Assembly: GCA_943788875.1 (NCBI GenBank)
Contig: CALSSA010000011.1
Span: forward strand, 62,001-126,000
Origin: an uncultured Pseudomonadales bacterium
GTDB lineage: Bacteria > Pseudomonadota > Gammaproteobacteria > Pseudomonadales > Porticoccaceae
DNA length: 64,000 nt
Reading direction: 5' to 3'
In this document: one piece after another, positions 38,264 through 49,167 of the stretch
Layout: the number at the start of each line of letters is the position of its first letter
Numbering within the stretch: the stretch's first letter is position 1
Program-made: the position numbers and the translations under genes
The notes under the pieces: generated by a model
Databases searched by the model: none
What the model was told of the DNA's origin: nothing
The model's input: the letters and a program-made list of their open reading frames with translations, nothing else

Positions 38264-38918
38264 GGTTTTGCTCGTTGTGACTCTCTTTTGCGGCTGCGGC
38301 GTCTATCAGCATGCGCTCGCTGTCCTGACTGAAATATTCCAGCACCTGAGCAATCTGATAAATCACTGCTCTTGGGGTAATAGTAGCACCAGTAAACTGA
38401 TCGAACTCACCGCCATTCTTTTTAACATCCCAGCCATCTGACTTTGGGTTGACCAGAGACTTACCATTAAAGCTGAGTATCCAGTCGCTCTTTTTTAAAT
38501 CGACTTTATCGCCCAGTCCTGGCGTTTCTTTGTGGTCAACTACACGCACACCGGCCACCGTGCCATCGAAGTTTACGCCGATGATCATGCCGATATTGCC
38601 GCTGTAACCATCCGCGGTGACGGTGGGGATTATGGCTGCAACTGGCTGGCCATTATCGCGGGCAATATGAATATCACCGCCTTTTTTGAGGCCCAGTGCC
38701 AACCAAAATTTTTCCGGTATGGGCTGCACATCCATCAGCAGATCATTGTTATGCCGGTCCAGGGGAATAATTTCCAGCAGTGCACGCTGGGCGGCGGCGC
38801 GCTCGGATTCGGCGATTCTGTCTTTGGTCAGAGAATCTGTAGAGGCTAAAATAATGGCCGTTATTAACGCAAAGCTGGCCAGCAAAATGCTGTTAAAGCG
38901 GATCGACTGCAAGGTCAT
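38256..38918 (-). CDS. rnfG: Rnf complex subunit RnfG
   Basis: RnfG is a periplasmic flavoprotein subunit with one N-terminal membrane anchor ([16 protein letters not shown]). FMN is attached covalently to a Thr through phosphoester linkage; the motif [11 protein letters not shown] (near residue 177) is present. The FMN-binding domain also shows [14 protein letters not shown] and the typical [10 protein letters not shown]. The length of 220 is normal. It overlaps rnfE and abuts rnfD (shared base at stop/start). Confidence 0.95.
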   Translation of the reverse strand: MTLQSIRFNSILLASFALITAIILASTDSLTKDRIAESERAAAQRALLEIIPLDRHNNDLLMDVQPIPEKFWLALGLKKGGDIHIARDNGQPVAAIIPTVTADGYSGNIGMIIGVNFDGTVAGVRVVDHKETPGLGDKVDLKKSDWILSFNGKSLVNPKSDGWDVKKNGGEFDQFTGATITPRAVIYQIAQVLEYFSQDSERMLIDAAAAKESHNEQNHE

Positions 38919-39982
38919 TAGTCTTCCTCTTTTTCGGTGGCCCGGCGCCTATCGGTGTGGCCATAGGTGCGGGGTAATGTGTAGTTGTCGATAAAGGGTG
39001 CGGCGAAATTGGCCAGTAACACGGCAAAGGCAACGGCGTCTGGGTAGGTGCCCCAGGCGCGAATGATATAGACCAGTACTCCAATCAGGGCACCATATAT
39101 TAGTCGCCCGCGATTACTTACGGCGCTTGATACTGGGTCGGTCATAATAAAGAACGCGCCCATCATGGTGGCGCCGCTAAACAGGTGCATCAGCGGTGAG
39201 CCGGGGCTGTCGGAGCTGCCGCCATCCCAGAATAAAATCGACATCAAGGCGATGGCTGCGAGCATGGCAACCGGGCCATGCCAGGTAAAGATTCGGCTGG
39301 CCAGCAAGATAAGGCCACCAATCAGAAAACCTATATTGACCCATTCCCAGCCAACACCGGCTATAGTTGCTTGGCTAAATAATGGATTCTGAGCATAGAT
39401 CTGATCGACTAAAAGACCATCGGCATATTTAAAGCTATCCAGCGGTGTGGCGCCGGTCACGCCGTCGGTTGGGTTTAGTCCGCCAAACACAATCTGCACT
39501 GACTCTATAAGTCCCGGGTGGCTAATGCCGTCGGGTAATAGTGCCAATGGGGTTACCCAGGTGGTCATCTGGATGGGGAATGAAATCAGCAGCACCACAT
39601 AACCCACCATTGCCGGGTTAAACGGGTTGTAACCCAGGCCGCCATACAGCTGTTTGGCGATCACAATGGAAAATAATGTGCCCACAACCACTACCCACCA
39701 GGGTGCCAGTGGTGGCAGTGCGAGTCCTAATAACACTGCGGTGAGTACGGCGCTGTAATCTTTTAGATAGAAGGCCACGGGTCGGCCGCGCAGTTTGATA
39801 ATAAATGCTTCGGCTATCACAGCGGTGACTGTGGCCAGCACCACATTGATCAGGCTGCCCCAGCCAAAGTGAATGGTCAGAGCGATCAGGCCGGGTATGG
39901 TGGCCCAGAGCACTAGCTGCATAACCTTGGCGGTGTTTTGCGAGGCGTGGGCATGGGGTGAGCTGATCTGCTTAAAGGCCAT
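38918..39982 (-). CDS. rnfD: Rnf complex subunit RnfD
   Basis: RnfD is an integral membrane subunit with about ten hydrophobic segments and a covalently bound FMN on Thr in the GVTGATPLDSFK motif (near residue 187). Other family sequences are GGLGYNPFNPAMVGYVVLLI and SGATMMGAFFIMTDPVSSAV. It has 354 residues. The stop shares a base with the start of rnfG and the start abuts the rnfC stop, so the operon is tightly coupled. Confidence 0.95.
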   Translation of the reverse strand: MAFKQISSPHAHASQNTAKVMQLVLWATIPGLIALTIHFGWGSLINVVLATVTAVIAEAFIIKLRGRPVAFYLKDYSAVLTAVLLGLALPPLAPWWVVVVGTLFSIVIAKQLYGGLGYNPFNPAMVGYVVLLISFPIQMTTWVTPLALLPDGISHPGLIESVQIVFGGLNPTDGVTGATPLDSFKYADGLLVDQIYAQNPLFSQATIAGVGWEWVNIGFLIGGLILLASRIFTWHGPVAMLAAIALMSILFWDGGSSDSPGSPLMHLFSGATMMGAFFIMTDPVSSAVSNRGRLIYGALIGVLVYIIRAWGTYPDAVAFAVLLANFAAPFIDNYTLPRTYGHTDRRRATEKEED

Positions 39983-41748
39983 TAGTCTACCTGCTCGCCA
40001 TTGTGTTGTTTAATATGCTCGGCCAGTCGCCCTTTGGCTTGCTCCAGTTTTTGTCTGGCACCTTCAACGGCAGCAGTCAGAATATTGTTTTGCTCGTCCG
40101 TCTGGCCCTCACCGGCGTCGGCGAGTTTTTCCTCGGCCATTTGCAGGCGCATTTCGGCACCCGCAATGGAGCGTTCAAATTTGGCCTGCTGCTGTTCCGG
40201 GCTGACCTTTTTGGCGGCGGCACGGGCCTGGGCGGCGGCAATAATATCTGCAGCGCCTCCCCCTGCGGTGGAAGCAGATTTATCAGGTGAGGCGGCAGCC
40301 TTGGCTTTGGCCTGTTCCGCGGCTTCCCGTCGCGCTGCGCGCTTGGCTTCTTTATCTTTCTCGGCCTGTTCTATGCGCTGCTGGTGGAATTCAAAGCGCT
40401 CGCGGGCGTGGTCTGACCTGACCTTTTCGGCGCGGGCTTTTTGAATTTCACCTTTGCTGTGGCGATAATGTTGCACCAGCGGAATATTGCTTGGGCACAC
40501 ATAGGAACATGCGCCGCACTCAATGCAGTCAAACAGGTTATGAGCTTCCAGCCGCTCATGGTCGTCGGCCTGGGAGTACCAGAACAGTTGCTGTGGCAGC
40601 AAAGATACCGGGCAGGCTTCGGCGCACATACCACAGCGAATGCAGGGCTGGGCCGGGTCATCCTCGGGAATTTCTTCGTAGCTTGGCGCCAGTATGCAGT
40701 TGGTGGTTTTAACAATGGGCACATCGGCACTGGTCAGGCTAAAGCCCATCATGGGGCCACCCATCACCAGACGACTACAGCCATCTTGATTAAATTCGCT
40801 GTTGGCCAGCATATGGCTGACGGAGGTACCAATTAAGGTCTCGTAGTTGCGGTTGATACCACAGGCATCGCCGGTCATGGTGGTGACTCGGGAGATCAAT
40901 GGCTCGCCATCAACAATGGCGCGTTTAACCGCATAGGTGGTACCTATGTTGACGCACACCATGCCGATATCGGCGGGCAGGTCGCCACTGGGAATTTCTT
41001 TGCCGGTGAGGATATAAATCAGCTGCTTTTCACCACCGGAGGGGTATTTGGTGGGGAAGGACACCACGGAGATACCTGTATCCACCACATGGGGTTCCAG
41101 TGCGGCTATGGCTTCGGGTTTGTTATCTTCGATGCCAATCATGATATTGCTGGGGTTGCCCAGAATATGGCTGAGAATACCTATGCCTTCGATAATCTCG
41201 GCGGCGCGCTCGCGAATGGCTGAGTCATCGGCGGTGATATAAGGCTCGCATTCGGTGGCATTAACAATCAGTGTATGAATGGGGCGCTGGTAACCTGGGC
41301 TTAATTTTATTGCTGAGGGGAAGCCAGCGCCGCCCATGCCAGCAATACCAGCTTCGCCAATAGCTTTGACCAGTGCGGCGGGGGTGGCATTTTCGACGTC
41401 TTCAAAGCCATCGTGCTTTTTCCATTTATCCCGGCCGTCGCTGGTAATCTCGATGCAGGGTGCCAGCATGCCAGAGGAATGGGCAATGGGGCGATGTTCT
41501 ATAGCACTGATGATGCCGGACGTTGGTGCATGCATGGGCACGGACAGTGGTCCGTTGGCCTCGGCAATCTTTTGCCCTTTAAGCACTTTCTTACCCACCT
41601 CGACACAGGGTACGGCGGGCGTGCCTATATGCTGGCTCAATGGTATCAGCAGCTTTTCGGGCAGGGGTAATGTGGCGATTGGCATAGTCAGGGACTGATG
41701 CTTGTTTTCTGGGGGATGAACGCCGCCGGGAGTAACCCAAGTCTTCAT
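39982..41748 (-). CDS. rnfC: Rnf complex subunit RnfC
   Basis: RnfC is the peripheral subunit that binds NADH, FMN and two [4Fe-4S] clusters. The N-terminal NQO1-like part has [13 protein letters not shown]. The cluster motifs are [12 protein letters not shown] and [12 protein letters not shown]. The C-terminal ~150 residues are a charged Ala/Lys/Glu-rich extension ([20 protein letters not shown]), as is usual in gammaproteobacterial RnfC. The length of 588 falls in the normal range. It overlaps rnfB by four bases. Confidence 0.96.
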   Translation of the reverse strand: MKTWVTPGGVHPPENKHQSLTMPIATLPLPEKLLIPLSQHIGTPAVPCVEVGKKVLKGQKIAEANGPLSVPMHAPTSGIISAIEHRPIAHSSGMLAPCIEITSDGRDKWKKHDGFEDVENATPAALVKAIGEAGIAGMGGAGFPSAIKLSPGYQRPIHTLIVNATECEPYITADDSAIRERAAEIIEGIGILSHILGNPSNIMIGIEDNKPEAIAALEPHVVDTGISVVSFPTKYPSGGEKQLIYILTGKEIPSGDLPADIGMVCVNIGTTYAVKRAIVDGEPLISRVTTMTGDACGINRNYETLIGTSVSHMLANSEFNQDGCSRLVMGGPMMGFSLTSADVPIVKTTNCILAPSYEEIPEDDPAQPCIRCGMCAEACPVSLLPQQLFWYSQADDHERLEAHNLFDCIECGACSYVCPSNIPLVQHYRHSKGEIQKARAEKVRSDHARERFEFHQQRIEQAEKDKEAKRAARREAAEQAKAKAAASPDKSASTAGGGAADIIAAAQARAAAKKVSPEQQQAKFERSIAGAEMRLQMAEEKLADAGEGQTDEQNNILTAAVEGARQKLEQAKGRLAEHIKQHNGEQVD

Positions 41749-42362
41749 AACTGTGGGCCTCCGATAGCTGAAGGGCTTCTGTCACTGGCAATTAAATCTG
41801 CGGTGGTTGGGGGTGCTGGCCAGTGCCATTCTTTGATTGTCTCTTGCACTGGTAACATATCAATACAGTCTACCGGGCAGGGCTCTACGCACAGATCACA
41901 GCCGGTACATTCATTGGCTATTACGGTGTGCATCAATTTTGCGGCGCCTAATATGGCATCAACCGGGCAGGCTTGAATGCATTTGGTGCAGCCGATGCAT
42001 TCATCTTCACGGATATAGGCGACGGTTCTTAAATCTGCTTCTTCACCATGCTCGGCGTCCAGTTCCGGAGCCGGTACATCGAGAAGATTGGCAATGGAAT
42101 TAATTGTGGCCTGACCTCCTGGAGGGCACTTGTTGATCGCGTCGCCACTGGCAATGGATTCGGCATAGGGTCTGCAGCCGGGAAAGCCACACTGGCCACA
42201 TTGAGTCTGGGGCAGGAGTTCGTCGATCTGCTCGACAATAGGGTCGCCTTCGACTTTAAATTTTTCTGCGGCAAAGCCAAGCAGGGCACCAAACAGGATA
42301 CCAAGACCGACCAGCGCTATGAGCGCCGCGAGAATAGGTTGTTGGGCAATGGCTTCGATCAT
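41745..42362 (-). CDS. rnfB: Rnf complex ferredoxin-like subunit RnfB
   Basis: RnfB carries electrons between RnfC and the membrane subunits. It has an N-terminal membrane anchor ([19 protein letters not shown]), an Fe-S domain with [16 protein letters not shown] and CPPGG, and two ferredoxin motifs [16 protein letters not shown] and [16 protein letters not shown]. The length of 205 is typical of gammaproteobacteria. It starts immediately after rnfA, with no gap between the rnfA stop and the rnfB ATG. Confidence 0.96.
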   Translation of the reverse strand: MIEAIAQQPILAALIALVGLGILFGALLGFAAEKFKVEGDPIVEQIDELLPQTQCGQCGFPGCRPYAESIASGDAINKCPPGGQATINSIANLLDVPAPELDAEHGEEADLRTVAYIREDECIGCTKCIQACPVDAILGAAKLMHTVIANECTGCDLCVEPCPVDCIDMLPVQETIKEWHWPAPPTTADLIASDRSPSAIGGPQL

Positions 42363-42938
42363 TTATACCAGTCCACTAAAGCCCATAAAGGCCAGTGACA
42401 TAAGGCCGGCGGTAATCATGGCGATAGCCGCGCCTTCGAAGGGTGCAGGGATATCTGCTGCTGCCAGTCGCTCGCGCATGGCAGAGAAGAAAATCAATAC
42501 CAGAGAGAAGCCTGCTCCTGCGCCAAAACCATAGAGGGATGACTGCATAAAGTTGAGGTCTTTGGAGGCATTTTGCAGGGCAACACCAAGCACGGCGCAG
42601 TTGGTGGTGATCAAGGGCAAAAATACTCCAAGCACTCGATACAGCAAGGGGCTGGATTTTTCGATAAACATTTTGGTGAACTGCACTACCGCGGCAATCA
42701 CCAGAATAAAGGCAATGGTGCGCAAATAGATCAGACCCAGTGGCATCAAAACCAGCACATCCACTATATAGCTGGCCATGGCGGTCAATGTCAGTACAAA
42801 GGTAGTGGCGGCAGACATGCCGATGGCGGATTCCAGTTTGGTGGACACGCCCATAAACGGGCACAGTCCGAGGAACTGTACCAGTACAAAGTTATTGATC
42901 AGAATAGAGCTGACCAGAATTACCGCAAATTCTTGCAT
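42363..42938 (-). CDS. rnfA: Rnf complex subunit RnfA
   Basis: RnfA is an integral membrane subunit, paralogous to RnfE but inserted the other way round. Six hydrophobic segments lie in 191 residues, with the shared motif [20 protein letters not shown] near the N-terminus and [15 protein letters not shown] in the middle. It is the first gene of the rnf operon, transcribed towards rnfB. Some 120 bases separate it from metG on the same strand, so it may be read from its own promoter or from metG. Confidence 0.96.
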   Translation of the reverse strand: MQEFAVILVSSILINNFVLVQFLGLCPFMGVSTKLESAIGMSAATTFVLTLTAMASYIVDVLVLMPLGLIYLRTIAFILVIAAVVQFTKMFIEKSSPLLYRVLGVFLPLITTNCAVLGVALQNASKDLNFMQSSLYGFGAGAGFSLVLIFFSAMRERLAAADIPAPFEGAAIAMITAGLMSLAFMGFSGLV

Positions 42939-43059
42939 AGCCTACACAGGTTCTAATAAGTGGCCCATTATCGGGGAATCAGCCAGCCCTATTCAACTTA
43001 AACTGGGCGGGGCGTTAGTACTTTTCGATCTATCTAATAAATACTCTTGGCATTGGGTT

Positions 43060-45081
43060 TTAGGTCACTCGCTGACCTGGCTTGGCACCTGAGTCCGGCT
43101 CAAGCAGATAAATGCCTTGCTTGTCACCAGCGGCCAGCACCATGCCCTCGGACATGCCAAAGCGCATTTTGCGCGGCGCCAGATTGGCCACCATCACCGT
43201 GAGGCGACCTTCCAGATCTTCCGGTTTGTAAGATGACTTGATGCCGGAGAATACATTGCGGGTTTCGCCTCCAATATCCAAGGTCAGTTGCAGCAGTTTT
43301 TCTGCGCCTTCTACATGGCTGGCTTTAACAATCTGCGCCACTCGCAGATCCACTTTCATAAAGTCGTCGAAGTTAATCTCATCGGCAATAGGGTCATCGG
43401 CCAATGGTCCCTCTAACTTAGCAGCTGCGGCTAGCGCGGCCTCTTCTTTGCTGGCTTCTACCATGGCGTCCACCCGATCTTTTTCGATGCGCTGCATCAG
43501 TGGTTTAAAGGGGTTGATCTTATGTTCGGTCAACGGCTGTTGCAGGCTGTCCCAGCTCAACGAGTTATTGAGGAAAGCTTCGCCCTCAGTGGCCATTGCT
43601 GGCAATACTGGTTTTAGGTAACCCAGCAGGACGCGGAATAGATTGATACCCAATGAGCAGATATCCTGCACTTCCTGTTGCTTACCTTCTTCTTTGTTCA
43701 GCTTCCAGGGTTCTTTGGCCGCGATATATTCATTGGCCGCATCGGCCTGAGCCATAATCTCGCGGATGGCTTTGCCGTAGTCGCGGTTTTCATAATGCTC
43801 GGCAATAGTACCGGCGGCGCCACTCACCTGTTCCCACAGAGCGGGGTTTTCGATATTGCTCGACAGCACACCATTATTGCCATTGGCCACAAACTTGGCG
43901 CAGCGGCTGGCGATATTCACTACCTTGCCCACCAGGTCGCTATTAACCTTCTGCACAAAGTCTTCCAGATTGAGATCGATATCTTCTACAGAGCCCGACA
44001 GTTTTGAGGCGTAGTAATAGCGCAGATATTCAGGGTTAAGATGGTCCAGATAGCAGCGGGCATTGATAAAGGTGCCTCTAGACTTGCTCATCTTCTTGCC
44101 ATTAACCGTGACAAAGCCATGCACGCAGACTTTACTTGGAGTGCGGTAGTCCGCGCTCTTGAGCATGGCTGGCCAGAACAGGGCATGGAAGTTCACAATG
44201 TCCTTGCCGATAAAATGGTATAGCTCGGTGGTGCTGTCTGCGGCCCAGTACTGGTCAAAGTCGAGCCCATCGCGGTCGCACAGGTTTTTAAATGCGGCCA
44301 TATAGCCAATAGGCGCATCCAGCCATACATAAAAATATTTGCCCGGTGCATTGGGGATTTCAAAGCCAAAGTAGGGCGCATCGCGGCTGATATCCCATTC
44401 CTGCAAGCCACTGTCGAGCCATTCGCCCAGTTTATTGGCGACTTCCGTCTGCACAGCGCCGCTGCGGGTCCATTCTTTCAGGAACTCAGTAAACTCTGGC
44501 AGTTTGAAGAAATAATGGGTCGATTCTTTCTCGATGGGGGTGGCCCCGGAAATAGCGGATACCGGGTCAATCAGATCGGTGGGCGAGTAGGTGGCACCGC
44601 AGGCTTCGCAGTTATCGCCGTATTGATCATCGGTTTTACATTTGGGGCAGGTGCCTTTGATATAGCGATCGGCCAAAAACAGATTTTTTTCCGGGTCAAA
44701 GGCCTGAGTAATATCGCGCTTGGCAATATGGCCATTGTCATTGAGACGGTTGTAGATCAGCTCGGACAGCTCGCGATTCTCTTCAGAATGGGTGCTGTGG
44801 TAGTTGTCCACGCCAATCAAAAAGTCTTTGAAGTCAGCTTCATGAATAGCGCGCATATCGGCAATATGTTGCTCGGCGCTAATGCCTTTTTCATCTGCCT
44901 TAAGCATGATCGCAGTTCCATGGGCATCGTCCGCAGAAACATAGTAACATTCATGCCCGCGCATTCGTTGGAAGCGCACCCAGACATCGGTTTGGGTGTA
45001 TTCCAGAATATGACCAAGATGCAGTGCAGCATTGGCATAGGGCAGGGCGTTGGTTACCAGTATTTGGCGTTTTGATGACAT
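43060..45081 (-). CDS. metG: Methionyl-tRNA synthetase
   Basis: MetG charges initiator and elongator tRNA-Met. The HIGH motif is HLGH (residues 21-24) and the KMSKS motif lies in [13 protein letters not shown] knuckle with CPKC and CEAC gives the zinc site. The C-terminal ~105 residues are an EMAP-II-like tRNA-binding domain ([20 protein letters not shown], and [15 protein letters not shown]), which makes the enzyme dimeric. The length of 673 is close to E. coli (677). It is divergent from mrp; the order mrp, metG and rnf on nearby loci is familiar from Pseudomonas. Confidence 0.97.
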   Translation of the reverse strand: MSSKRQILVTNALPYANAALHLGHILEYTQTDVWVRFQRMRGHECYYVSADDAHGTAIMLKADEKGISAEQHIADMRAIHEADFKDFLIGVDNYHSTHSEENRELSELIYNRLNDNGHIAKRDITQAFDPEKNLFLADRYIKGTCPKCKTDDQYGDNCEACGATYSPTDLIDPVSAISGATPIEKESTHYFFKLPEFTEFLKEWTRSGAVQTEVANKLGEWLDSGLQEWDISRDAPYFGFEIPNAPGKYFYVWLDAPIGYMAAFKNLCDRDGLDFDQYWAADSTTELYHFIGKDIVNFHALFWPAMLKSADYRTPSKVCVHGFVTVNGKKMSKSRGTFINARCYLDHLNPEYLRYYYASKLSGSVEDIDLNLEDFVQKVNSDLVGKVVNIASRCAKFVANGNNGVLSSNIENPALWEQVSGAAGTIAEHYENRDYGKAIREIMAQADAANEYIAAKEPWKLNKEEGKQQEVQDICSLGINLFRVLLGYLKPVLPAMATEGEAFLNNSLSWDSLQQPLTEHKINPFKPLMQRIEKDRVDAMVEASKEEAALAAAAKLEGPLADDPIADEINFDDFMKVDLRVAQIVKASHVEGAEKLLQLTLDIGGETRNVFSGIKSSYKPEDLEGRLTVMVANLAPRKMRFGMSEGMVLAAGDKQGIYLLEPDSGAKPGQRVT

Positions 45082-45194
45082 GGTTCAGATTCTTTTTTGA
45101 GGCATTGTTTACAAGGCGCAACTATAGCGATTTTGCGTCAACTTTTCACGGTCAATTACTACTCTGGAGGCCGTTGATTGGCTGTATCTGTTAA

Positions 45195-46022
45195 ATGAAT
45201 GATGATTGGAGTGATTTAGTGTTAGATCAGGTGAAATACATTGTTGCAGTTGCCTCAGGCAAAGGTGGGGTGGGCAAGTCCACCACAGCCGTTAATTTGG
45301 CACTGGCCCTGCAGGGCGCGGGTAAAAAAGTGGGTCTGTTGGATGCCGATATCTATGGCCCCAGCATTGCCATGATGCTTGGTGTGCCGGAGGGGACACG
45401 CCCCAAAGCGGCAGATGAAAAACATTTTGCCCCCATTGAAGCTCATGGTTTGAAAACCATGTCCATGGCCTATCTGGTCACCGATCAAACTCCAATGGCC
45501 TGGCGCGGGCCGATGGCTGCAGGTGCACTGCAGCAACTGCTGGGTCAGACCATGTGGGGCGAACTGGATGTTTTGGTGGTGGATATGCCACCGGGCACTG
45601 GTGATATTCAATTAACCCTGGCTCAGAAGGCTCAGGTATCTGGTGCGGTGATTGTTACCACGCCTCAGGATATTGCATTGCTGGATGCCAAGAAGGGCAT
45701 TGAGATGTTTTTGAAGGTGAAGATTCCAGTGCTGGGCATTGTTGAGAATATGGCCATGCATATCTGCTCGGAGTGCGGCCACAGCGAGGCAATTTTTGGT
45801 GATGGTGGTGGTGCCAATGTGGCGCAGCAGTATGAGACCAAATTGCTGGGTAGCCTGCCGTTGGATAAATCGATTCGCGAGAATGGGGATGCAGGCTTAC
45901 CATCGGTGGTTGCAGATGCTGAGGGGCAGATTGCGCAGCATTATGGACAGATTGCTCAGTCGGTGATAGCTGAGTTACAGGCTGGTGCTGGAAGTGCTGG
46001 GCCGGAAATTGTTTTTCAGTAG
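45195..46022 (+). CDS. apbC: Iron-sulfur cluster carrier ATPase, Mrp/ApbC family
   Basis: This is a P-loop ATPase that carries and delivers [4Fe-4S] clusters. The deviant Walker A is SGKGGVGKSTTAVN (residues ~21-34), with the switch regions GLLDADIYGPSI and VVDMPPGTGDIQLT. The cluster-binding CxxC is in HICSECG. It lacks the N-terminal MIP18-like domain of longer Mrp proteins. A GTG at 45219 has GGAG seven bases upstream and may be the true start, giving 267 residues; the listed ATG has no close ribosome site. It is divergent from metG and upstream of dcd, separated by a REP-type element. Confidence 0.93.
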   Translation: MNDDWSDLVLDQVKYIVAVASGKGGVGKSTTAVNLALALQGAGKKVGLLDADIYGPSIAMMLGVPEGTRPKAADEKHFAPIEAHGLKTMSMAYLVTDQTPMAWRGPMAAGALQQLLGQTMWGELDVLVVDMPPGTGDIQLTLAQKAQVSGAVIVTTPQDIALLDAKKGIEMFLKVKIPVLGIVENMAMHICSECGHSEAIFGDGGGANVAQQYETKLLGSLPLDKSIRENGDAGLPSVVADAEGQIAQHYGQIAQSVIAELQAGAGSAGPEIVFQ

Positions 46023-46046
46023 TTCGGGTTGAGTTAGGCGCTGTGG

Positions 46047-46151
46047 GAGATCTTTCGCTTCGCTCAAGATGACGCGGGGGGCTCGAGATGACTGGGGGGC
46101 TCGAGATGACATTACCGAAACCGGGTCATCCTGACCGCAGTGAAGGATCTC
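46047..46151. repeat. REP doublet with two direct repeats between
   Basis: 46047-46073 and 46125-46151 are imperfect inverted copies of the REP core (GAGATCTTTCGCTTCGC, and its inverse GTCATCCTGACCGCAG...GATCTC). Between them a 17-base unit (six Gs then CTCGAGATGAC) occurs twice, at 46076-46092 and 46094-46110. It lies between mrp and dcd. Confidence 0.75.
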
Positions 46152-46224
46152 TTGCCCAACCTGCCCAAACAGGTATGATACCGCCCGTACAAAAAATCAA
46201 CCTCAAGCCCTGGAGTTAGCCTAG

Positions 46225-46791
46225 ATGAGCATTAAGTCAGACCACTGGATTCGCCGTATGGCAGAGCAACAGCAAATGATCGAGCCTTTTGAGGCTGGTC
46301 AGGTGCGCTACTCAGGAGATGACCGGGTTATTTCCTATGGCACTTCAAGCTATGGCTATGATGTGCGCTGCGCGGATGAGTTTAAGGTGTTTACCAATGT
46401 GCATTCTAAAACTGTAGATCCAAAGAATTTCGACAATGATTCCTTTGTCGATATGAAAGGTGATTTCTGCATTATTCCCCCCAATAGTTTTGCTCTGGCG
46501 CGAACTGTTGAGTACTTTAAAATTCCTCGTTCGGTGCTGACTATCTGTCTGGGCAAATCCACTTATGCGCGCTGCGGCATTATTGTGAATGTGACGCCAC
46601 TGGAGCCTGAGTGGGAGGGTCATGTAACTTTGGAATTTTCCAACACTACCAACCTGCCGGCAAAGATTTATGCCAATGAGGGTGTGGCTCAGATGTTGTT
46701 TTTTGAGTCTGATGAAGTCTGTGACACGTCCTACGCCGACCGCGGTGGTAAGTACCAGGGTCAGACTGGCGTAACTCTGCCTAAAACCTAA
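46225..46791 (+). CDS. dcd: dCTP deaminase
   Basis: Dcd converts dCTP to dUTP in the main route to dTMP. The 188-residue protein has the trimeric dUTPase fold. The active-site stretch [20 protein letters not shown] contains the catalytic Glu and the Arg/Ser that hold the triphosphate. The N-terminal [15 protein letters not shown] and the C-terminal [14 protein letters not shown] are family marks (E. coli is 193 residues). It is likely co-oriented with mrp as in Pseudomonas, although the REP doublet in between may uncouple them. Confidence 0.97.
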   Translation: MSIKSDHWIRRMAEQQQMIEPFEAGQVRYSGDDRVISYGTSSYGYDVRCADEFKVFTNVHSKTVDPKNFDNDSFVDMKGDFCIIPPNSFALARTVEYFKIPRSVLTICLGKSTYARCGIIVNVTPLEPEWEGHVTLEFSNTTNLPAKIYANEGVAQMLFFESDEVCDTSYADRGGKYQGQTGVTLPKT

Positions 46792-46799
46792 AATAATTC

Positions 46800-47645
46800 T
46801 TAAGGGTTAAGCAGAGCGTCTTTCAAGGCCAGTGCTTGCTGCTGCAGGCGCTGGGTATTTTCCGGGCCTGTGCGCAGTAGTTGCTTTTGGATGGGTAGCA
46901 GGGCTTCCAATTTCGGGTCAGCGAATTTATAGGCTACAGAGTCTCTGGTCAGCTTGATCGGTTCAACAATAATTGGCGTGGCCAAAATATTATCGATTGC
47001 CTGCAATATAATGCCGTCCATTTGCCTTGAACGGTAGCCCATTTCGGCAAACGCATTCTCTAGCAGGGGCCGCATAAAGTGAAATAACTGGCCCAATGAT
47101 TTCATATTAAAGCTGGTTAATGTGCCGACTGTGCTGTCATAGCGTTCATAGTTGCCGGCATTCAGCCAGATTGTTTCACCGTCTTTGTGCATGGCGAAAC
47201 TACCTTCCGGTGCACTTAGAGGGAAAACTTTACTGAGTGTGTTGCCTCGTGCGAGGCCATCGAGATAGCTGGCGCTGCGACGCAGCAGGTCGTCGGTGTT
47301 GAGCCATGTTTGCAGTTCTGGTCGGTGTTTGATCAGCAGTAAGCGGTCGCGGACAAAGGTATCACTGTTATCCAGCGGTGGCAGTTGCGGTTCCTTCATC
47401 ACTGTTTTAGTTTGTGCTGCTGGTTTGACTACTGGCGTTGGAATAACGGCTTCTGGTACTGCGGGTCGCTCTATCACAGCTTCGACTACAGGCTGTTGTT
47501 CAACAATGCCCATCAGTTCAAGGTCAGCCTGATCAGAGTCATTGGTGGTTTGATAAAGCACGCCACCGACCAATACGCCTGCGGCGATAGTGCCGAGCAT
47601 TAGGATGGTTTTGCTTGTGCCAGATTTGTTCGGTGGCCGGGCCAT
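46800..47645 (-). CDS. DUF3014 membrane-anchored periplasmic protein
   Basis: The N-terminus is short and basic, followed by one membrane segment (TILMLGTIAAGVLVGGVLY, residues ~12-30). A Pro/Val-rich linker comes next (VIERPAVPEAVIPTPVVKPA), then a ~190-residue domain with PELQTWLNTDDLLRRSASYLDGLARG near the start. I assign this to DUF3014 from memory of the family pattern. No enzymatic motif is visible. It lies two bases before the DUF3108 gene in the same operon, downstream of the purine genes. Function unknown; a periplasmic, membrane-tethered role is likely. Confidence 0.75.
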   Translation of the reverse strand: MARPPNKSGTSKTILMLGTIAAGVLVGGVLYQTTNDSDQADLELMGIVEQQPVVEAVIERPAVPEAVIPTPVVKPAAQTKTVMKEPQLPPLDNSDTFVRDRLLLIKHRPELQTWLNTDDLLRRSASYLDGLARGNTLSKVFPLSAPEGSFAMHKDGETIWLNAGNYERYDSTVGTLTSFNMKSLGQLFHFMRPLLENAFAEMGYRSRQMDGIILQAIDNILATPIIVEPIKLTRDSVAYKFADPKLEALLPIQKQLLRTGPENTQRLQQQALALKDALLNP

Positions 47646-47647
47646 AG

Positions 47648-48391
47648 TTATTTCTCTGTTGCAATCTTCAGGGCTTGGACAGGTTGGTTGTTGACCTCTC
47701 CTTCTATGATATTCATTTCATGACTGTTGCCATCTTCGACCTGTTCCAGTCGAACAGCGAGATAATCCCAGTCAGTGGCCAGCCAAATTTTTGTCAGTCG
47801 CTGGCTATCTTCCCTAATGCGTTGTACTAATACGGTGTTGAGCGGCCCTATGGCCGTTTCCAATACTTCATTGGCGATAATCTGAAAGTCGTATTGTTTC
47901 AGCTTTCCCCGTGAAATAACAGGATAGGACAATGTCTCTTCCCCAGATTGCAAATCAAGTCGCAATTGCAGCTTCTGGGTAATAATATCTAAATAGCCTG
48001 ATTGCAGTGGCAGGCTGGTTGTCTTGTCTTTCTTGGTATATCGCAGTTCTTGGTTTGGCCAGTCGAATACCTGTTTTTCGATGCGCTTTTTTCCCATTAA
48101 AGAGCGTTCATAGCTATATTCCTGGGGTACGATTTGTTGACTCTCGGAAATACTGAACAGTGCCCTCTCATTAATTTTACCGAAGATATTTCGCGCCTTT
48201 AGCGTTTCTTGAAACTGGCCGGATTCAAGCTGTTCAAGCCTGTGATCGGCTTCGATTTCCATGCCATTGAAGTTGGCGCTGTATTTGGCGCTGTAGCTTT
48301 TGATGTCAGTCGCCATAGAGGTCGATACAGTGATGAGACCAAAAAGGAGTATAGCTAACGCAGACGTTGCTCTGCCGTAGGTGAATGTCAT
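47648..48391 (-). CDS. DUF3108 exported protein
   Basis: The 247-residue protein has a Sec signal peptide (ATSALAILLFGLITVSTSMA) and a beta-rich mature part with YSAKYSANFNGMEIEADHRL and KIWLATDWDYLAVRLEQ. These match the DUF3108 family, which is commonly placed beside purN-purM in gammaproteobacteria. No catalytic residues stand out. It is co-oriented with purM and purN, 81 bases downstream of purN, and followed at once by the DUF3014 gene. Function unknown; a periplasmic role is likely. Confidence 0.78.
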   Translation of the reverse strand: MTFTYGRATSALAILLFGLITVSTSMATDIKSYSAKYSANFNGMEIEADHRLEQLESGQFQETLKARNIFGKINERALFSISESQQIVPQEYSYERSLMGKKRIEKQVFDWPNQELRYTKKDKTTSLPLQSGYLDIITQKLQLRLDLQSGEETLSYPVISRGKLKQYDFQIIANEVLETAIGPLNTVLVQRIREDSQRLTKIWLATDWDYLAVRLEQVEDGNSHEMNIIEGEVNNQPVQALKIATEK

Positions 48392-48472
48392 AACGGTGTT
48401 AGTGTCCCTTTCATTCTGTTTGTTGGAATACCCGTTGCCCGAAGGATAGGGGGATTAGATTGTTAAATGCAA

Positions 48473-49156
48473 TTATCGTTCGTTATCTTGAGAAAATGCT
48501 CTGCCAGTCTGACCAAGGATTTCGTTGTCCAAAATGGCCTGACCATTTGTCATCTGCAAGCGACCAGAGCAAAACCACTGTGCCACAGCTGGATAAATTT
48601 TGTGTTCTACGGTTAGCACTCTCGCGGCAAGGCTGGTGGCATTATCATCCGCCAGTATTGGCACCTTTGCCTGCAAGATTGCCGGTCCGCCATCCAGTTC
48701 TGGAGTGACAAAATGCACTGTTGCTCCAGCCTCTGCGTCGCCAGCGTCCAGCGCGCGCTGATGTGTGTGCAAGCCAGGATAGGCTGGTAGCAATGAGGGG
48801 TGGATATTAATCAGTTTGCCGATAAAACGATTGACAAAATCCGTGGTTAAAATGCGCATAAAGCCAGCGAGTATAACCAGGTCCGGGTCAAAGCTTTCAA
48901 TAACATCACCAAGATTGGCATCAAACTCCTCCCGGCTATCAAAGGCGCGGTGGTCGACCATGATATTGAGGATACCGGCCTGCGACGCACGTTCCAGGCC
49001 TTTGGCGTCAGGCTTGTTGCTGATAACGGCTGCAATCTTGGCATCCAGTCTGCCTGTGCCGTTGTCACCGCCGCAGGCATCAATAAATGACTGCAGGTTG
49101 GAGCCGCCACCAGAGATCAGTACTACCAGACGTGCCGGTTGATTAGTCACCGCCAT
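48473..49156 (-). CDS. purN: Phosphoribosylglycinamide formyltransferase
   Basis: PurN transfers a formyl group from 10-formyl-THF to GAR in purine synthesis. The 5'-phosphate loop is LISGGGSNLQSF near the N-terminus. The catalytic Asn-His-Asp set lies in KLINIHPSLLPAYPGLHTHQ and the Asp in TPELDGGPAI. The length of 227 is slightly longer than E. coli (212). It follows purM by 11 bases and forms an operon with it. Confidence 0.96.
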   Translation of the reverse strand: MAVTNQPARLVVLISGGGSNLQSFIDACGGDNGTGRLDAKIAAVISNKPDAKGLERASQAGILNIMVDHRAFDSREEFDANLGDVIESFDPDLVILAGFMRILTTDFVNRFIGKLINIHPSLLPAYPGLHTHQRALDAGDAEAGATVHFVTPELDGGPAILQAKVPILADDNATSLAARVLTVEHKIYPAVAQWFCSGRLQMTNGQAILDNEILGQTGRAFSQDNER

Positions 49157-49167
49157 GGATCCCTCAG

